A stretch of DNA of 39,192 bases from Alcaligenaceae bacterium (GTDB taxonomy: Bacteria > Pseudomonadota > Gammaproteobacteria > Burkholderiales > Burkholderiaceae_B), in assembly GCA_013416435.1 (NCBI GenBank), contig JACCEN010000019.1, positions 1 to 39,192 of the forward strand. Reading direction: 5' to 3'. Positions 17,312-28,990 of the stretch are shown here, in pieces. Both the position numbers and the translations under genes were made by a program. Within the stretch, counting starts at the first letter, position 1. Each line of letters starts with the position of its first letter. The notes under the pieces are model-generated. The model was not told where the DNA came from. It did no database searches and was given only the letters and a program-made list of their open reading frames with translations.

Positions 17312-18315
17312 GGCTGCTCTTGCTCCGAAGTGGCGGGGGCGTACGCGTTCTTGCGCCGGGCATCGAGCTTTTGCAGCATGCCGACCACACCCAGCCTGCT
17401 GGTGATGATGACGATCACGATGAGCGGACCAAATATGACCATCCAGTGCTCGGTGATGGACTTGAGCCATTCTTCGGTCAGGATCATGGCGACGGAGCCG
17501 AACAACGGCCCAAAAAGCGTGCCCATGCCGCCGAGCATTACCATCACGATGAGTTCTCCGGACGTCGTCCAAGCCATGTACGAAGGCGAACCGAACTGAG
17601 TGAGATTGCCATAGAGCAGCCCGGCGACGCCGCAGAGCGCGGCGGACAGCACATAGACGGCCAGCCGATAGCGAAAAGTGGGATAGCCCAAGGCGCGCAT
17701 GCGGCGCTCGTTGCTCTTGCCGGCCCGGATCACCATGCCGAAGCGCGAATGGATCAGGCGGTGGCAGCCATAGAGGCTCAGGCAGAGCAGAATAAAGGAC
17801 ACGAAATACAGTGTCAGCGGATCGGTAAGGACGATTCCGCTGAATTTGCTGCCGGAGGCCAGCCGCAGACCGTCGTCCCCGCCGTACTGGCTCAGGCTGA
17901 CGAACAGGAAATAGAACATCTGGGCAAACGCCAGGGTGATCATGATGAAGGAAATGCCGCTGGTGCGCAGCGCGATGCTGCCGGTGAGCAGGCCTACGAT
18001 GCAGCAGGCCGCGAGGGTGACCAGAAGCTGCAGCCAGCCGTCGTCGATGCCATGGAAACTGAGGATGGCGGCGCTGTAGACGCCCAGCCCCAGGAACAAG
18101 GCATGGCCGAAGCTGACCAGTCCGCCATAGCCGAGGATCAGATTGAGCGACAGCGCGGCGATCGCGAATATCAGAATGCGGGTGATCAGCGTAACGACGA
18201 AAGGCTCGCTCGCCATGACGGCATACAAGGGCACCAAGGCCAGTGCGAGAAGAAGAATCGCGCTGACGATGAAGCTGATGGTCCGGCCGGGATGCTTGGC
18301 GGAGTTGTGATTCAT
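17308..18315 (-). CDS. livM: ABC transporter permease LivM type
   Basis: A 335-aa inner-membrane permease with about eight to ten hydrophobic segments. The family motif LNLILGYGGLVSFGHALFLGLGVY lies near residues 57-80, and the EAA-like loop is around GKSNERRMRALGYP. It pairs with LivH to form the membrane channel. It starts 7 bp after the livH stop. Confidence 0.94.
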   Translation of the reverse strand: MNHNSAKHPGRTISFIVSAILLLALALVPLYAVMASEPFVVTLITRILIFAIAALSLNLILGYGGLVSFGHALFLGLGVYSAAILSFHGIDDGWLQLLVTLAACCIVGLLTGSIALRTSGISFIMITLAFAQMFYFLFVSLSQYGGDDGLRLASGSKFSGIVLTDPLTLYFVSFILLCLSLYGCHRLIHSRFGMVIRAGKSNERRMRALGYPTFRYRLAVYVLSAALCGVAGLLYGNLTQFGSPSYMAWTTSGELIVMVMLGGMGTLFGPLFGSVAMILTEEWLKSITEHWMVIFGPLIVIVIITSRLGVVGMLQKLDARRKNAYAPATSEQEQP

Positions 18316-18322
18316 GAGCGGG

Positions 18323-19243
18323 TCAGGTGTTATGGACGGGAAACAGGCCCTTGGGCTTGATGGCCAGGACGACCGCCATGAGCAGGTAGATCATCATGGA
18401 AGCCAGGGCGGGGCCGGCGATGTCTGCGCTGCTGCGTTCCAGGAAGCTGCGCAGTATGGTGGGAAGCAGGGTGCGTCCAAGGGTATCGACGACGCCCACG
18501 ATGAGCGCCGCATAGAAGGCGCCGCGTATGGACCCGATTCCGCCGATGACGATGACCACCATGGTCAGGATGAGGATGGGTTCGCCCATGCCCGCCTGAA
18601 CGGACATGATGGGGCCCGCAAGGAGGCCGGCGACGCCGGCGAGCACGGCGCCCAGGGCGAAGAGCAGCGAATTCAGCAGCACGATATTCACGCCCAGCAC
18701 GCCGACCATGTCGCGGTTGGTGGCGCCCGCGCGGATGAGCATGCCTACCCGTGTGCGGTGGATCAGCAGATAGCAGCCCAGCGCGACCAGCAGGCCGCTG
18801 ACAATGATGACGAAACGGTAGGCGGGGTATCGCACTCCGAAGAGATCGACGGCGCCGCTGAGCATCTCGGGGACTTCCATGTAGTAGGGCGAAGCGCCCC
18901 AGATCATCCTGGCCAGCTCGTTGAAGAACAGAATGAGGCCGAAGGTGGCCAGCACCTGGTCCAGATGGTCGCGGTCGTACAGCTTGCGTAGCGCGATCCA
19001 TTCTATGGCCAGCCCCAGCGCCGTCATGGCCGGTATGAGCAGGACGGCGGCAAGCAGGAAGGAACCGGTGTAGTTGTACAGCGATGCTGCGAAGAACGCC
19101 CCCATCATGTACATGGAGCCATGCGCCAGATTGACGAAGCTCATGATGCCGAAGACCAGGGTCAGGCCCGCGGCCATGAGGAAAAGCAGGACTCCCAATT
19201 GGAGGCCGTTCAGTGACTGGATGACAAACAAAGTCGGGCTCAA
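18323..19243 (-). CDS. livH: ABC transporter permease LivH type
   Basis: A 306-aa permease, almost entirely hydrophobic. The N-terminus has the LivH hallmark LNGLQLGVLLFLMAAGLTLVFGIM, followed by FVNLAHGSMYMMGAFF. The loop RAGATNRDMVGVLGVN matches the coupling region. It begins 58 bp after the stop of the binding-protein gene, the second gene of the operon. Confidence 0.95.
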   Translation of the reverse strand: MSPTLFVIQSLNGLQLGVLLFLMAAGLTLVFGIMSFVNLAHGSMYMMGAFFAASLYNYTGSFLLAAVLLIPAMTALGLAIEWIALRKLYDRDHLDQVLATFGLILFFNELARMIWGASPYYMEVPEMLSGAVDLFGVRYPAYRFVIIVSGLLVALGCYLLIHRTRVGMLIRAGATNRDMVGVLGVNIVLLNSLLFALGAVLAGVAGLLAGPIMSVQAGMGEPILILTMVVIVIGGIGSIRGAFYAALIVGVVDTLGRTLLPTILRSFLERSSADIAGPALASMMIYLLMAVVLAIKPKGLFPVHNT

Positions 19244-19301
19244 GAAGGCCTCCGTGGCATGTCCGGGAGGCCGGTCGCGAGACCGGCCCCCGAGCGGCGA
19301 T

Positions 19302-20504
19302 TTACTTCATGGGGCATTGCGCGGCGAAGTTGGCGCGCGTCTTGATGGTGATGGGGCTGATCGCCTTGAGTTCGGCGCCGTCAGCGCCTTCCACGACGTC
19401 GACACGATAGAAGCCGGCATCCGGGAACTGGTTGGATTCGAACTTGAAGGGACCGCGTACCGATTGGAAGTCGGCGGCTTTCAGGGCGGCCCGGAAGGCT
19501 TCCTTGTCGGTGATCTTGCCCTTGACCTTGGACAGGGCCGAGTCGATCAGATTGGCGGCGTCATAGGATTGTGCCGCGTACATGGAAGGCTGGCGCTTGT
19601 AGGCTTTGACGAAGGCTTCGACGAACTGCTTGTTCTGGGGGTTGTCGATGTTGGGGGCGTAAGGCGCACTGGTGATGGCGCCGACGGCCAGCGATTTGAG
19701 CGCCGGCAAGGTTGAACCGTCGATGGTGGAAACCGAAATCAGCGGAAGCTTGCCCAGCAGACCGGCCTGGCGGTACTGCTTCACGAAGTTGACGCCCATG
19801 CCGCCCGGGTAGAAGACATAGACGGCATCCGGACTGGCGGCCTGCAACTGGGCGATTTCGGCCGAGTAGTCGGGTTGATTGACCTGGGTGTAGACCTCGT
19901 CGACGATCTTGCCGGTGTAGTCGCGCTTGAAGCCCGAGACGGCATCGCGCCCCGCCTGATAATTGGCGGCCATGACATACAGATTCTTGTAGCCCAGGTC
20001 GCTGGTCAGTTGGCCGCCGGCTTCATGCAGCTGGTCGTTGTCCCAGGACGTGGAAAAGAAGAAGGGCGAGCAGGCTTTCCCGGCGATGGGAGCTGGGCCG
20101 GCATTGGAGCCGATGAAGAAGACTTCCGCGTCGGTGATGGGCTTGTGGATGGCCATCATCACATTCGAGAAGGTTACGCCGGTAACGATTGCGACGTTGT
20201 CGCTCTTCAGCAGCTTGGTGGCCGCCTGGACACCGATGTCGGGCTTGAGCTGGTCGTCTTCGCGGATGACGGTGACCGGAATGCCGCCCAGCTTGCCGCC
20301 CTTTTGCTCGACCGCCAGCATGAAGGCATCGTACTGGTCCTGGCCCAACGCGCCACCGGGGCCGGACAGGGTTCCGATAAAACCGATCTTGATGGGATCC
20401 TGGGCGAAGCTGGGCGCCGCGGCCAGGGATCCGCACAAGAACGCGGCGGCCAGGCTGTGGTACAGGACGGAGCGCCGCCGAGCGGGCGATGTAGCAGATT
20501 TCAT
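19302..20504 (-). CDS. Periplasmic substrate-binding protein of a Liv-type ABC transporter
   Basis: A 400-aa type I periplasmic binding protein. The signal peptide covers residues 1-34, with a basic start, the hydrophobic run SLAAAFLCGSLAAA and a probable cut after SFA. The mature part begins QDPIKIGFIGTLSGPGGALGQD, the usual opening of LivK-like proteins. AGGAG lies just before the ATG at 20504, and this start gives a proper signal peptide. As first gene of the operon its ligand decides the system's substrate. Branched-chain amino acids, aromatic acids and amides are all possible. Confidence 0.93.
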   Translation of the reverse strand: MKSATSPARRRSVLYHSLAAAFLCGSLAAAPSFAQDPIKIGFIGTLSGPGGALGQDQYDAFMLAVEQKGGKLGGIPVTVIREDDQLKPDIGVQAATKLLKSDNVAIVTGVTFSNVMMAIHKPITDAEVFFIGSNAGPAPIAGKACSPFFFSTSWDNDQLHEAGGQLTSDLGYKNLYVMAANYQAGRDAVSGFKRDYTGKIVDEVYTQVNQPDYSAEIAQLQAASPDAVYVFYPGGMGVNFVKQYRQAGLLGKLPLISVSTIDGSTLPALKSLAVGAITSAPYAPNIDNPQNKQFVEAFVKAYKRQPSMYAAQSYDAANLIDSALSKVKGKITDKEAFRAALKAADFQSVRGPFKFESNQFPDAGFYRVDVVEGADGAELKAISPITIKTRANFAAQCPMK

Positions 20505-20667
20505 GGTGTCTCCTAGTGCTTGCTGTTGAAGCGGAATGTGATTTTTGTACGGTGATTTAAACACGCGCCGCATGTTGCTGCACCTATTACATGACAACGC
20601 CCAGCGTAAGGCAAAAAAATACATTAAGCCTAAAGCTTTTTATATCAGGAATAACCCAAGGGGTTGG

Positions 20668-20697
20668 GGGGTCAGACCCCGTACGGGGTCTGACCCC
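20668..20697. repeat. REP-like palindrome, copy 8
   Basis: Perfect palindrome with spacer GTAC. A half copy (GGGGTCTGACCTCC) follows at 20712-20725. It lies between the start of the transporter operon and the end of yidC. Confidence 0.92.
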
Positions 20698-20726
20698 AAA
20701 AAGCTCCCTAAGGGGTCTGACCTCCC

Positions 20727-20755
20727 AAAAAAAACTCCCGGTGGTGAGCCGGGAG
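20727..20755 (-). terminator. Rho-independent terminator after yidC
   Basis: On the minus strand the stem CTCCCGG/CCGGGAG with a 7-nt loop is followed by eight T. It begins 27 bp beyond the yidC stop and ends the rpmH-rnpA-yidD-yidC transcript. Confidence 0.9.
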
Positions 20756-20782
20756 CTTTCCGAAAGATTCCGTTGAAAGGAA

Positions 20783-22480
20783 TCAGCGCGTGGCGGCGGC
20801 TGTTTCCTTGTCCAGCTTGTACATGATGTAGCGCTGCTGGGCGATCGATACGGCGTTGTTCACGCACCAGTACAGCACCAGCCCGGCCGGGAAGAAGAAC
20901 ATCATTCCACCGAATACCAGCGGCATGATCATCATGATGCGGGCCTGGGTGGGATCGGGCGGCGTCGGGTTCAGCTTGATCTGCAGGAACATGGTGGCCA
21001 TCATGATGGCCGGCAGGATGAACCAGGGGTCGCGTGCCGCCAGGTCGTGGATCCAGAGAATCCAGGGGGCGCCGCGCATTTCCACGCTGCCCAGCAATAC
21101 CCAATACAGTGCAATGAAGACCGGGATCTGCACCACCATGGGCAGGCAGCCGCCCAGCGGGTTGATTTTTTCCGTCCGGTACATTTCCATCATGGCGGCG
21201 TTCATCTTGGCCTTGTCGTCGCCGAATTTCTCGCGCAGGGCCTGCAGGCGCGGGGCGACCTGCTTCATCTTGGCCATGGAGCGGTAGCTGGCGGCCGAGA
21301 GCGGGTAGAACAGCAGCTTGATGAGCAGGGTCAGGGCCACGATGGTCCAGCCCCAGTTGCCAAGGATGGCATGCAGCCAGGTCATGATCTTGAAGAGCGG
21401 CTTGGCGATGATGGTGAGCCAGCCGTAGTCGACCACGAGCTCCAGGCCGGGCGCCAGTTCGCTCATGGCCTGCTGATCTTGCGGGCCGACCCACAGGTGC
21501 GAGTCGACGGTGACCTGTTCGCCTGGCTGGATGGTGCCCACGCCTTCGATGGCGCGGACGGCATACAGATTATTGGACAGGCGCAGCGCTTCGTTGTGGC
21601 GCGGCTTGCTTTCCGTGGGCACCCAGGCCGTTGCGAAATAGTGCTGGACCATGCCGATCCAGCCATTGTCGGCCTGCTTGGTGTAGTTGGACTTGCCCTT
21701 GTCGATATCCGAGAACGTGATCTTCTGGAACTTGTCTTCGGCGGAATACAGGGCCGGACCGGTGAACGTGCTGTAGAAGGCCGAGGTGTCGCCCGGATCG
21801 TTGCCGTCGCGCGTGAGCTGCAAGTAGAGCGATGGCGCAACCGGAGCGGTGCCCAGGTTCTGAATGGTGTGCTGGACGTCGATATCGTATCGGCCCTTGT
21901 GCAGCGTATAGGTCTTGACGACTTTCACGCCGTCCGACTCGGACTCGAAGACAACTTTGAGCGTATCGCCATTGAGGGTGTCATCCGTGGACACCAGCCT
22001 GAATGGCGTCAGGTGGGTGGGATAGGACTGGCCGTTGGGCGCGCCCACCACGCCCGTCTGGGCCAGGTAAGTGGAGTTCGCGGAGTTGTCCAGCAGGACC
22101 ATGCGCTGGTCCTTGTTGTCCGGCGCCGCGTATTTCAAGAGTTCCGCCTTGACCAGCTGGGCGCCCATGGTATCGAATGTCAGGTCATAGACGTCGGTCT
22201 TGATCCTGACTTTCTCCGAAGCGGTGGCCGCCGCCTGGCCATTGTTGGCCGGCACGGTGTTGTCGGCGGCAATGGGCGTTGCGCCGCCCGCCGCGGGTGC
22301 CGCGCTGGGAATGCTGGTATCGGCCGGTGCCGCAGCGTTCTGGGCGGGAGCGGCCTCCTGGGTTGCCGCGGGACTGGCGCCGAAAAGCGACGGGTTGCCG
22401 TTGTGCACTTGCCAGTTGTTCCATAGCAACAACAGCGAAAAAGATAAGATCATCCAGAGGATGGTGCGTCGGATATCCAT
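20783..22480 (-). CDS. yidC: Membrane protein insertase YidC
   Basis: YidC (565 aa) inserts and folds inner-membrane proteins, alone or with SecYEG. The N-terminal segment MDIRRTILWMILSFSLLLLWNNW is the first membrane helix. A low-complexity Ala/Pro linker and the large periplasmic beta domain follow. The conserved C-terminal membrane core includes NPLGGCLPMVVQIPVFIALYWVL. The final helices end near VLYWCVNNAVSIAQQRYIM. It starts 102 bp after the yidD stop. Confidence 0.96.
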   Translation of the reverse strand: MDIRRTILWMILSFSLLLLWNNWQVHNGNPSLFGASPAATQEAAPAQNAAAPADTSIPSAAPAAGGATPIAADNTVPANNGQAAATASEKVRIKTDVYDLTFDTMGAQLVKAELLKYAAPDNKDQRMVLLDNSANSTYLAQTGVVGAPNGQSYPTHLTPFRLVSTDDTLNGDTLKVVFESESDGVKVVKTYTLHKGRYDIDVQHTIQNLGTAPVAPSLYLQLTRDGNDPGDTSAFYSTFTGPALYSAEDKFQKITFSDIDKGKSNYTKQADNGWIGMVQHYFATAWVPTESKPRHNEALRLSNNLYAVRAIEGVGTIQPGEQVTVDSHLWVGPQDQQAMSELAPGLELVVDYGWLTIIAKPLFKIMTWLHAILGNWGWTIVALTLLIKLLFYPLSAASYRSMAKMKQVAPRLQALREKFGDDKAKMNAAMMEMYRTEKINPLGGCLPMVVQIPVFIALYWVLLGSVEMRGAPWILWIHDLAARDPWFILPAIMMATMFLQIKLNPTPPDPTQARIMMIMPLVFGGMMFFFPAGLVLYWCVNNAVSIAQQRYIMYKLDKETAAATR

Positions 22481-22582
22481 AAGGCCTATTTTTCAGGTTA
22501 AAGCCGGGCAAAGCCCAACAGTTTAACGTAGCTCCGCTCGCCGCGGGGCGAGCAACTGCGGTAAGCGGGGGCCGGCCCACGC

Positions 22583-22816
22583 CTAGCGATGCTTGTGCTG
22601 CTGTCCTGGAACGGGGTCGTGGCCACCGGCGTGCCAGGGATGGCAACGGGAAATACGGCACGCCGCAAGCCATGAGCCTTTGAGCGCACCGTGCTTTTCG
22701 ATGGCTTCGATGGCATAGGCGGAACAGCTCGGCGTGTAGCGGCAGCTCATGCCCAGCCACGGACTGATGAAGTACCGATAGAAACGGATGGGGGCGGTGA
22801 GCAGCGTGCGGATCAT
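22583..22816 (-). CDS. yidD: Membrane protein insertion efficiency factor YidD
   Basis: A 77-aa member of the YidD family, which helps membrane protein insertion at the inner membrane. The cysteine-rich signature [23 protein letters not shown] is present, as is CRISRCHPW with the conserved proline-tryptophan. The ATG overlaps the rnpA stop by four bases (ATGA), the usual arrangement. The extra C-terminal residues are histidine-rich. Confidence 0.95.
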   Translation of the reverse strand: MIRTLLTAPIRFYRYFISPWLGMSCRYTPSCSAYAIEAIEKHGALKGSWLAACRISRCHPWHAGGHDPVPGQQHKHR

Positions 22817-23202
22817 CGTTTGCTCTGGTCGAGCAGCGCATCGACCTCGATGCGGACCCGTTGCTTGAGTTCGGTCAGGGTGCAGGCCCGTACTTTGGCG
22901 TGCAGCCGAAACACGAGGTCTCGGGGCGGCAGTTCATGGCGCTTCAGCCGGAAGGCTTCGCGGATGACCCGCTTGATCGCATTGCGGGTCACGGATTGCG
23001 CGGCAAAGCGCTTTGCAATGATGAGACCCAGCCGGGCGCATTCAGGAGCGGACTGGCCGGTACCGGCCCGAGGCGTGGTGACAACGAACAACGCCCCTCT
23101 GGCAAGACGCCTGCCTTTCAGGGCAGAGGCGTATTCCGAGGGGCGGTGCAGGCGTGCCGAAGGAGGAAACGTGGCACGCATCGAGGCTGTCGCATTGGCC
23201 AT
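22813..23202 (-). CDS. rnpA: Ribonuclease P protein component
   Basis: The protein subunit of RNase P (about 129 aa), which aids the catalytic RNA in tRNA 5' maturation. The family signature [13 protein letters not shown] is clear, preceded by [14 protein letters not shown]. The start is not certain: ATG at 23202 leaves a 34-bp gap after rpmH; ATG at 23181 is also possible. A longer frame to 23298 would overlap most of rpmH and is rejected. The N-terminus is longer than in E. coli. Confidence 0.93.
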   Translation of the reverse strand: MANATASMRATFPPSARLHRPSEYASALKGRRLARGALFVVTTPRAGTGQSAPECARLGLIIAKRFAAQSVTRNAIKRVIREAFRLKRHELPPRDLVFRLHAKVRACTLTELKQRVRIEVDALLDQSKR

Positions 23203-23236
23203 GGGCCTGCCAGCCGGCGCTGGGGTCGCGACGGGC

Positions 23237-23371
23237 TTAAACGGCCAGCTGCTTGCGGCCCTTGGCACGGCGTGCATTGATAACGGCACGGCCACCACGC
23301 GTTTTCATGCGGACGCGAAAACCGTGGGTACGCTTGCGGCGGGTAACTGATGGTTGGAAAGTGCGTTTCAT
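23237..23371 (-). CDS. rpmH: 50S ribosomal protein L34
   Basis: A 44-aa, strongly basic protein starting [19 protein letters not shown] and ending KGRKQLAV, a textbook L34. It is the first gene of the rpmH-rnpA-yidD-yidC operon and diverges from dnaA. The ATG is at 23371 and the TAA at 23237. Confidence 0.97.
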   Translation of the reverse strand: MKRTFQPSVTRRKRTHGFRVRMKTRGGRAVINARRAKGRKQLAV

Positions 23372-23571
23372 GGATAATCCAAAGTAAAAGAGCTACCGAA
23401 GGCAGATACCTCGTGCCCCGGCCTAGAAAATTCGGTGATCAGCCCGCCATTTCATCAAATTTTTTCAGTTTAGTCAAACGGTTAGCATAATTACTAGGCA
23501 ACTTCGCCGTCCCGCCTGTGGATAACTACCCCTCCGACAGGGTAGAATCGAGGTTTACTGAAGTGGTGGAC
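23372..23571. promoter_or_regulatory. rpmH/dnaA divergent control region with a DnaA box
   Basis: A perfect DnaA box TGTGGATAA lies at 23517-23525, 46 bp before the dnaA ATG. A CATAAT sequence at 23486-23491 could be the dnaA -10 element, which would place the box just after the transcription start, fitting DnaA self-repression. Only one good box is present, so this looks like regulation and not the main origin. Confidence 0.5.
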
Positions 23572-24990
23572 ATGAACGAATTCTGGCAGACCTGCGTCCA
23601 GAGGCTGGAGCAGGAACTACCTCCTCAACAAATCAGCGCCTGGATAAGACCCTTGGTACCGCTGGCCTTTGACGAGGCCGAGGCGGTGCTGCGGGTTTCT
23701 GCGCCCAATCGTTTCAAGCTCGACTGGGTGCGCAAGAACTTTTCTCATCAAATCGAGCAATTGGCCAGCGAGTGGTATGCGCGCCCCGTGCAGGTGGCGT
23801 TCGAACTCGCCCACGCCGGCGGTGCACAGCGGGCGCCTGTTGCGACGGGCTTGCGTGTGCCGGCGCCCCCGCCTGCGTCGGGTGGCGGTGCCTCGGCAAC
23901 CGCAGTGGCCGCTCCGCCTGCAGCGCCCGCAAGCGTTGCGACCGCCGCCGCCGAAGTCGTGCATGATCGCTCCCGGCTCAACACCGAGCTCACCTTTGAA
24001 AACTTCGTTACCGGGAAAGCCAACCAGCTGGCGCGCGCGGCGGCGTTGCAGGTTGCCGAGAACCCCGGCGTTTCCTACAACCCCTTGTTCCTGTATGGCG
24101 GCGTGGGCCTGGGCAAGACCCACCTCATCCACGCCATTGGCAACGCCTTGCTTGCCAGCGGCAAGGGCACGCGCGTGCGCTACGTGCATGCCGATCAATA
24201 CGTGTCCGATGTGGTCAAGGCATACCAGCGCAAGGCGTTCGATGAATTCAAGCGGTACTATCATTCGCTCGATCTCCTGCTGATCGACGACATCCAGTTT
24301 TTCGCGGGCAAGAACCGTACTCAGGAAGAATTCTTCTATGCGTTCGAAGCCATGGTGGCGCAGCGCAAGCAGATCATCATCACGTCGGACACCTATCCCA
24401 AAGAGCTCGCCAACATAGACAGCCGCCTGATTTCGCGCTTCGACTCGGGCCTTACCGTGGCCATCGAACCGCCCGAACTGGAAATGCGGGTCGCCATCCT
24501 GCTGCACAAGGCGCAGACCGAAGGCGTGGCCATGTCGGAAGAGGTCGCCTTCTTCATCGCCAAGCATTTGCGCAGCAATGTGCGCGAACTCGAAGGGGCC
24601 TTGCGCAAGGTCTCGGCCTATGCCCGCTTCCATGGCCGCGACGTGCTCACGGTGGATGTCTGCAAGGACGCCTTGAAGGACCTGCTGTCGGTATCCAACG
24701 GCCAGATCACCGTCGAGAACATCCAGAAGACCGTGGCCGACTTCTACAAGATCAAGGTCGCCGACATGTATTCCAAGCGCCGCCCGGCCAATATCGCCAT
24801 GCCGCGCCAAGTGGCCATGTACCTGGCCAAAGAGCTCACCCAAAAAAGCCTGCCGGAAATCGGTGACCTCTTTGGGGGGCGCGACCACACAACGGTGCTG
24901 CATGCGGTTCGAAAGATTGCAGATGCCCGGTCCAAGCAGACCGAACTGAACCACGCTTTACACGTATTAGAACAAACCTTAAAAGGATAA
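23572..24990 (+). CDS. dnaA: Chromosomal replication initiator protein DnaA
   Basis: DnaA (472 aa) binds DnaA boxes and opens the origin with ATP. Domain I starts [24 protein letters not shown]. An Ala/Pro-rich linker follows (about residues 90-135). The AAA+ domain has Walker [11 protein letters not shown] and Walker [13 protein letters not shown]. The C-terminal box-binding signature [15 protein letters not shown] is intact. ATG at 23572 is chosen because it matches the family start; an in-frame GTG at 23518 would lie inside the DnaA box. dnaN follows after 2 bp. Confidence 0.97.
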   Translation: MNEFWQTCVQRLEQELPPQQISAWIRPLVPLAFDEAEAVLRVSAPNRFKLDWVRKNFSHQIEQLASEWYARPVQVAFELAHAGGAQRAPVATGLRVPAPPPASGGGASATAVAAPPAAPASVATAAAEVVHDRSRLNTELTFENFVTGKANQLARAAALQVAENPGVSYNPLFLYGGVGLGKTHLIHAIGNALLASGKGTRVRYVHADQYVSDVVKAYQRKAFDEFKRYYHSLDLLLIDDIQFFAGKNRTQEEFFYAFEAMVAQRKQIIITSDTYPKELANIDSRLISRFDSGLTVAIEPPELEMRVAILLHKAQTEGVAMSEEVAFFIAKHLRSNVRELEGALRKVSAYARFHGRDVLTVDVCKDALKDLLSVSNGQITVENIQKTVADFYKIKVADMYSKRRPANIAMPRQVAMYLAKELTQKSLPEIGDLFGGRDHTTVLHAVRKIADARSKQTELNHALHVLEQTLKG

Positions 24991-24992
24991 CC

Positions 24993-26102
24993 ATGCAACT
25001 CGTACAAGCGACTCGTGACGCATTGCTCAAGCCGTTATCGACGGTGGCAGGTATAGTCGAAAGAAGAAACACCCTGCCCATCCTCGCCAATATCCTGCTG
25101 CGCAAAGAAGGCAAGAGTGTGGCGTTCATTGCCACCGACCTCGAGGTCCAGATTACGACGCATGCTGATTTCGGCATGGGCGACGAGAACGAGTCCACCA
25201 CGGTCGCCGCCCGCAAGCTGCTGGATATTCTTCGGGCCTTGCCCGATACGGGCGACGTGCGCCTGTCGCAAGCCAGCGGCAAGCTGACGGTGCAGTCGGG
25301 CAAAAGCCGCTTCGCCCTGCAGACCTTGGCGGCCGGCGAGTTTCCCACCCTGGCGCAGCCGGAAAAATGGGACGTCTCTTTCTCGCTGCCCCAGAAAGCC
25401 CTGAAGCACCTTTTCAACATGGTGCATTTCGCCATGGCGCAGCAGGATATCCGTTATTACCTGAATGGCCTGCTGTTCGTCTTCGAGCCGGGCTTCGTGC
25501 GGGTCGTCGCCACCGATGGCCACCGGCTGGCCCACAGCGGCACCGCGGTCGAAGGCATAGAAACCAAGCACGACGTCATCGTGCCGCGCAAGACCGTGCT
25601 TGAAATGCAGCGCCTGCTGTCCGAGACCGACGACCCCGTTTCCGTCGACGTCGCCACGGGCCAGATCCGTTTCCGCTTCGGAGACGTCGAGCTGGTATCC
25701 AAGCTTGTCGAGGGCAAGTTCCCCGACTTCACGCGCGTCATACCCAATAACTACACCCGCCACTTCACGGTGAATCGCGAGGTCCTGCAGGGCAGCTTGC
25801 AGCGGGCGGCCATCCTCACGACCGACAAGCTCAAGGGCGTGCGATTGCAGCTTTCCGACAACCAGCTGCGTATTTCGTCTTCCAACGCCGAACAGGAAGA
25901 GGCCCAGGAAGAGCTCGACATCGACTACGCCCATGAGCCGCTCGACGTGGGTTTCAATGTCAGCTATCTGCTCGACGTCCTGGCCAACGTCAAGACCGAG
26001 ACCATACGCTGGTCCGTCCAGCCCGACGTGAATGCGTCGGCGCTCATCACATCGCCCGACGACGATCAGTTCAAGTATGTCGTCATGCCGATGCGCATTT
26101 AA
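24993..26102 (+). CDS. dnaN: DNA polymerase III beta clamp
   Basis: The sliding clamp (369 aa), which encircles DNA and tethers polymerase III. The start [31 protein letters not shown] and the end [14 protein letters not shown] are typical. ATDGHRLA, a strongly conserved clamp motif, is present. It lies 2 bp after dnaA with AAAGGA before the ATG, so the two are surely one transcript. The C-terminal VVMPMR forms the family's protein-binding end. Confidence 0.97.
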   Translation: MQLVQATRDALLKPLSTVAGIVERRNTLPILANILLRKEGKSVAFIATDLEVQITTHADFGMGDENESTTVAARKLLDILRALPDTGDVRLSQASGKLTVQSGKSRFALQTLAAGEFPTLAQPEKWDVSFSLPQKALKHLFNMVHFAMAQQDIRYYLNGLLFVFEPGFVRVVATDGHRLAHSGTAVEGIETKHDVIVPRKTVLEMQRLLSETDDPVSVDVATGQIRFRFGDVELVSKLVEGKFPDFTRVIPNNYTRHFTVNREVLQGSLQRAAILTTDKLKGVRLQLSDNQLRISSSNAEQEEAQEELDIDYAHEPLDVGFNVSYLLDVLANVKTETIRWSVQPDVNASALITSPDDDQFKYVVMPMRI

Positions 26103-26181
26103 GCAAAGCGAAGTCAAGTTCGCACGAAGCATGCGCGGAAGGATCCAGGGCATGCTTCAACAGCCGCAAGGCTCAGAATAG

Positions 26182-28644
<2,463 letters not shown>

Positions 28645-28990
28645 GGTTGTAGGATCCCGTCGAAGTTTAGATTTTTCCCAAAAAATTTAGATATTTCAGA
28701 AGAGGCCGCTGTGATGTGGCCTCTTTTTTCTTGATCAAGTAAATTACCTCGCAAAATCCTGTCGACCCGGCTAGGCGAACACGTGCACGTGCACATGCCA
28801 GCAACATGAAGTATGTCTTAAGCGTCTGCTTCTTGATCTTCCGACAGTCAGCGAGAATCGTTACGTAAAGACTTGCGTAACGACCCAAAGCCGCCCACTC
28901 TTTCGACTACAAAGGCGTAGCTAGTTAGGCTTATCGGACAAAATAAGAACGGCAACGTTTGCGGCGTATGGATTTCTGCTCTACTGGTAC
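28645..28990. other. Junction between gyrB and the defence operon, no gene seen
   Basis: After the gyrB terminator the DNA shows no coding frame of quality and no tRNA, integrase or clear attachment repeat. A short stem CGTTACG/CGTAACG with a 10-nt loop at 28859-28882 might help end the defence-operon transcript on the minus strand, but no T run follows. The boundary of the island should lie here. Confidence 0.4.
28701..28729 (+). terminator. Rho-independent terminator after gyrB
   Basis: Stem AGAGGCC/GGCCTCT with a 10-nt loop, followed by a run of T. It begins 57 bp after the gyrB stop. Confidence 0.88.

Noticed and set aside
17320-18991. Long plus-strand frames opposite livM and livH, rich in Asp, His and Gln
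   Set aside because: They are the complement of hydrophobic permease codons, which always gives such composition.
21047-22426. 459-codon frame antisense to yidC
   Set aside because: It lies entirely within yidC, has biased Gly/Arg/His composition and no recognisable motif.
23372-23571. Main replication origin between rpmH and dnaA
   Set aside because: Only one perfect DnaA box and little AT-rich unwinding sequence; the mnmG side has more origin-like signals.
23617-24954. 445-codon frame antisense to dnaA
   Set aside because: Shadow of dnaA in a GC-rich frame; no motif and no independent ribosome-binding site.
28780-28800. CACGTG repeats after gyrB as a further parS site
   Set aside because: Only the central CACGTG matches; the flanking TGTTYC/RGAACA arms of parS are absent.
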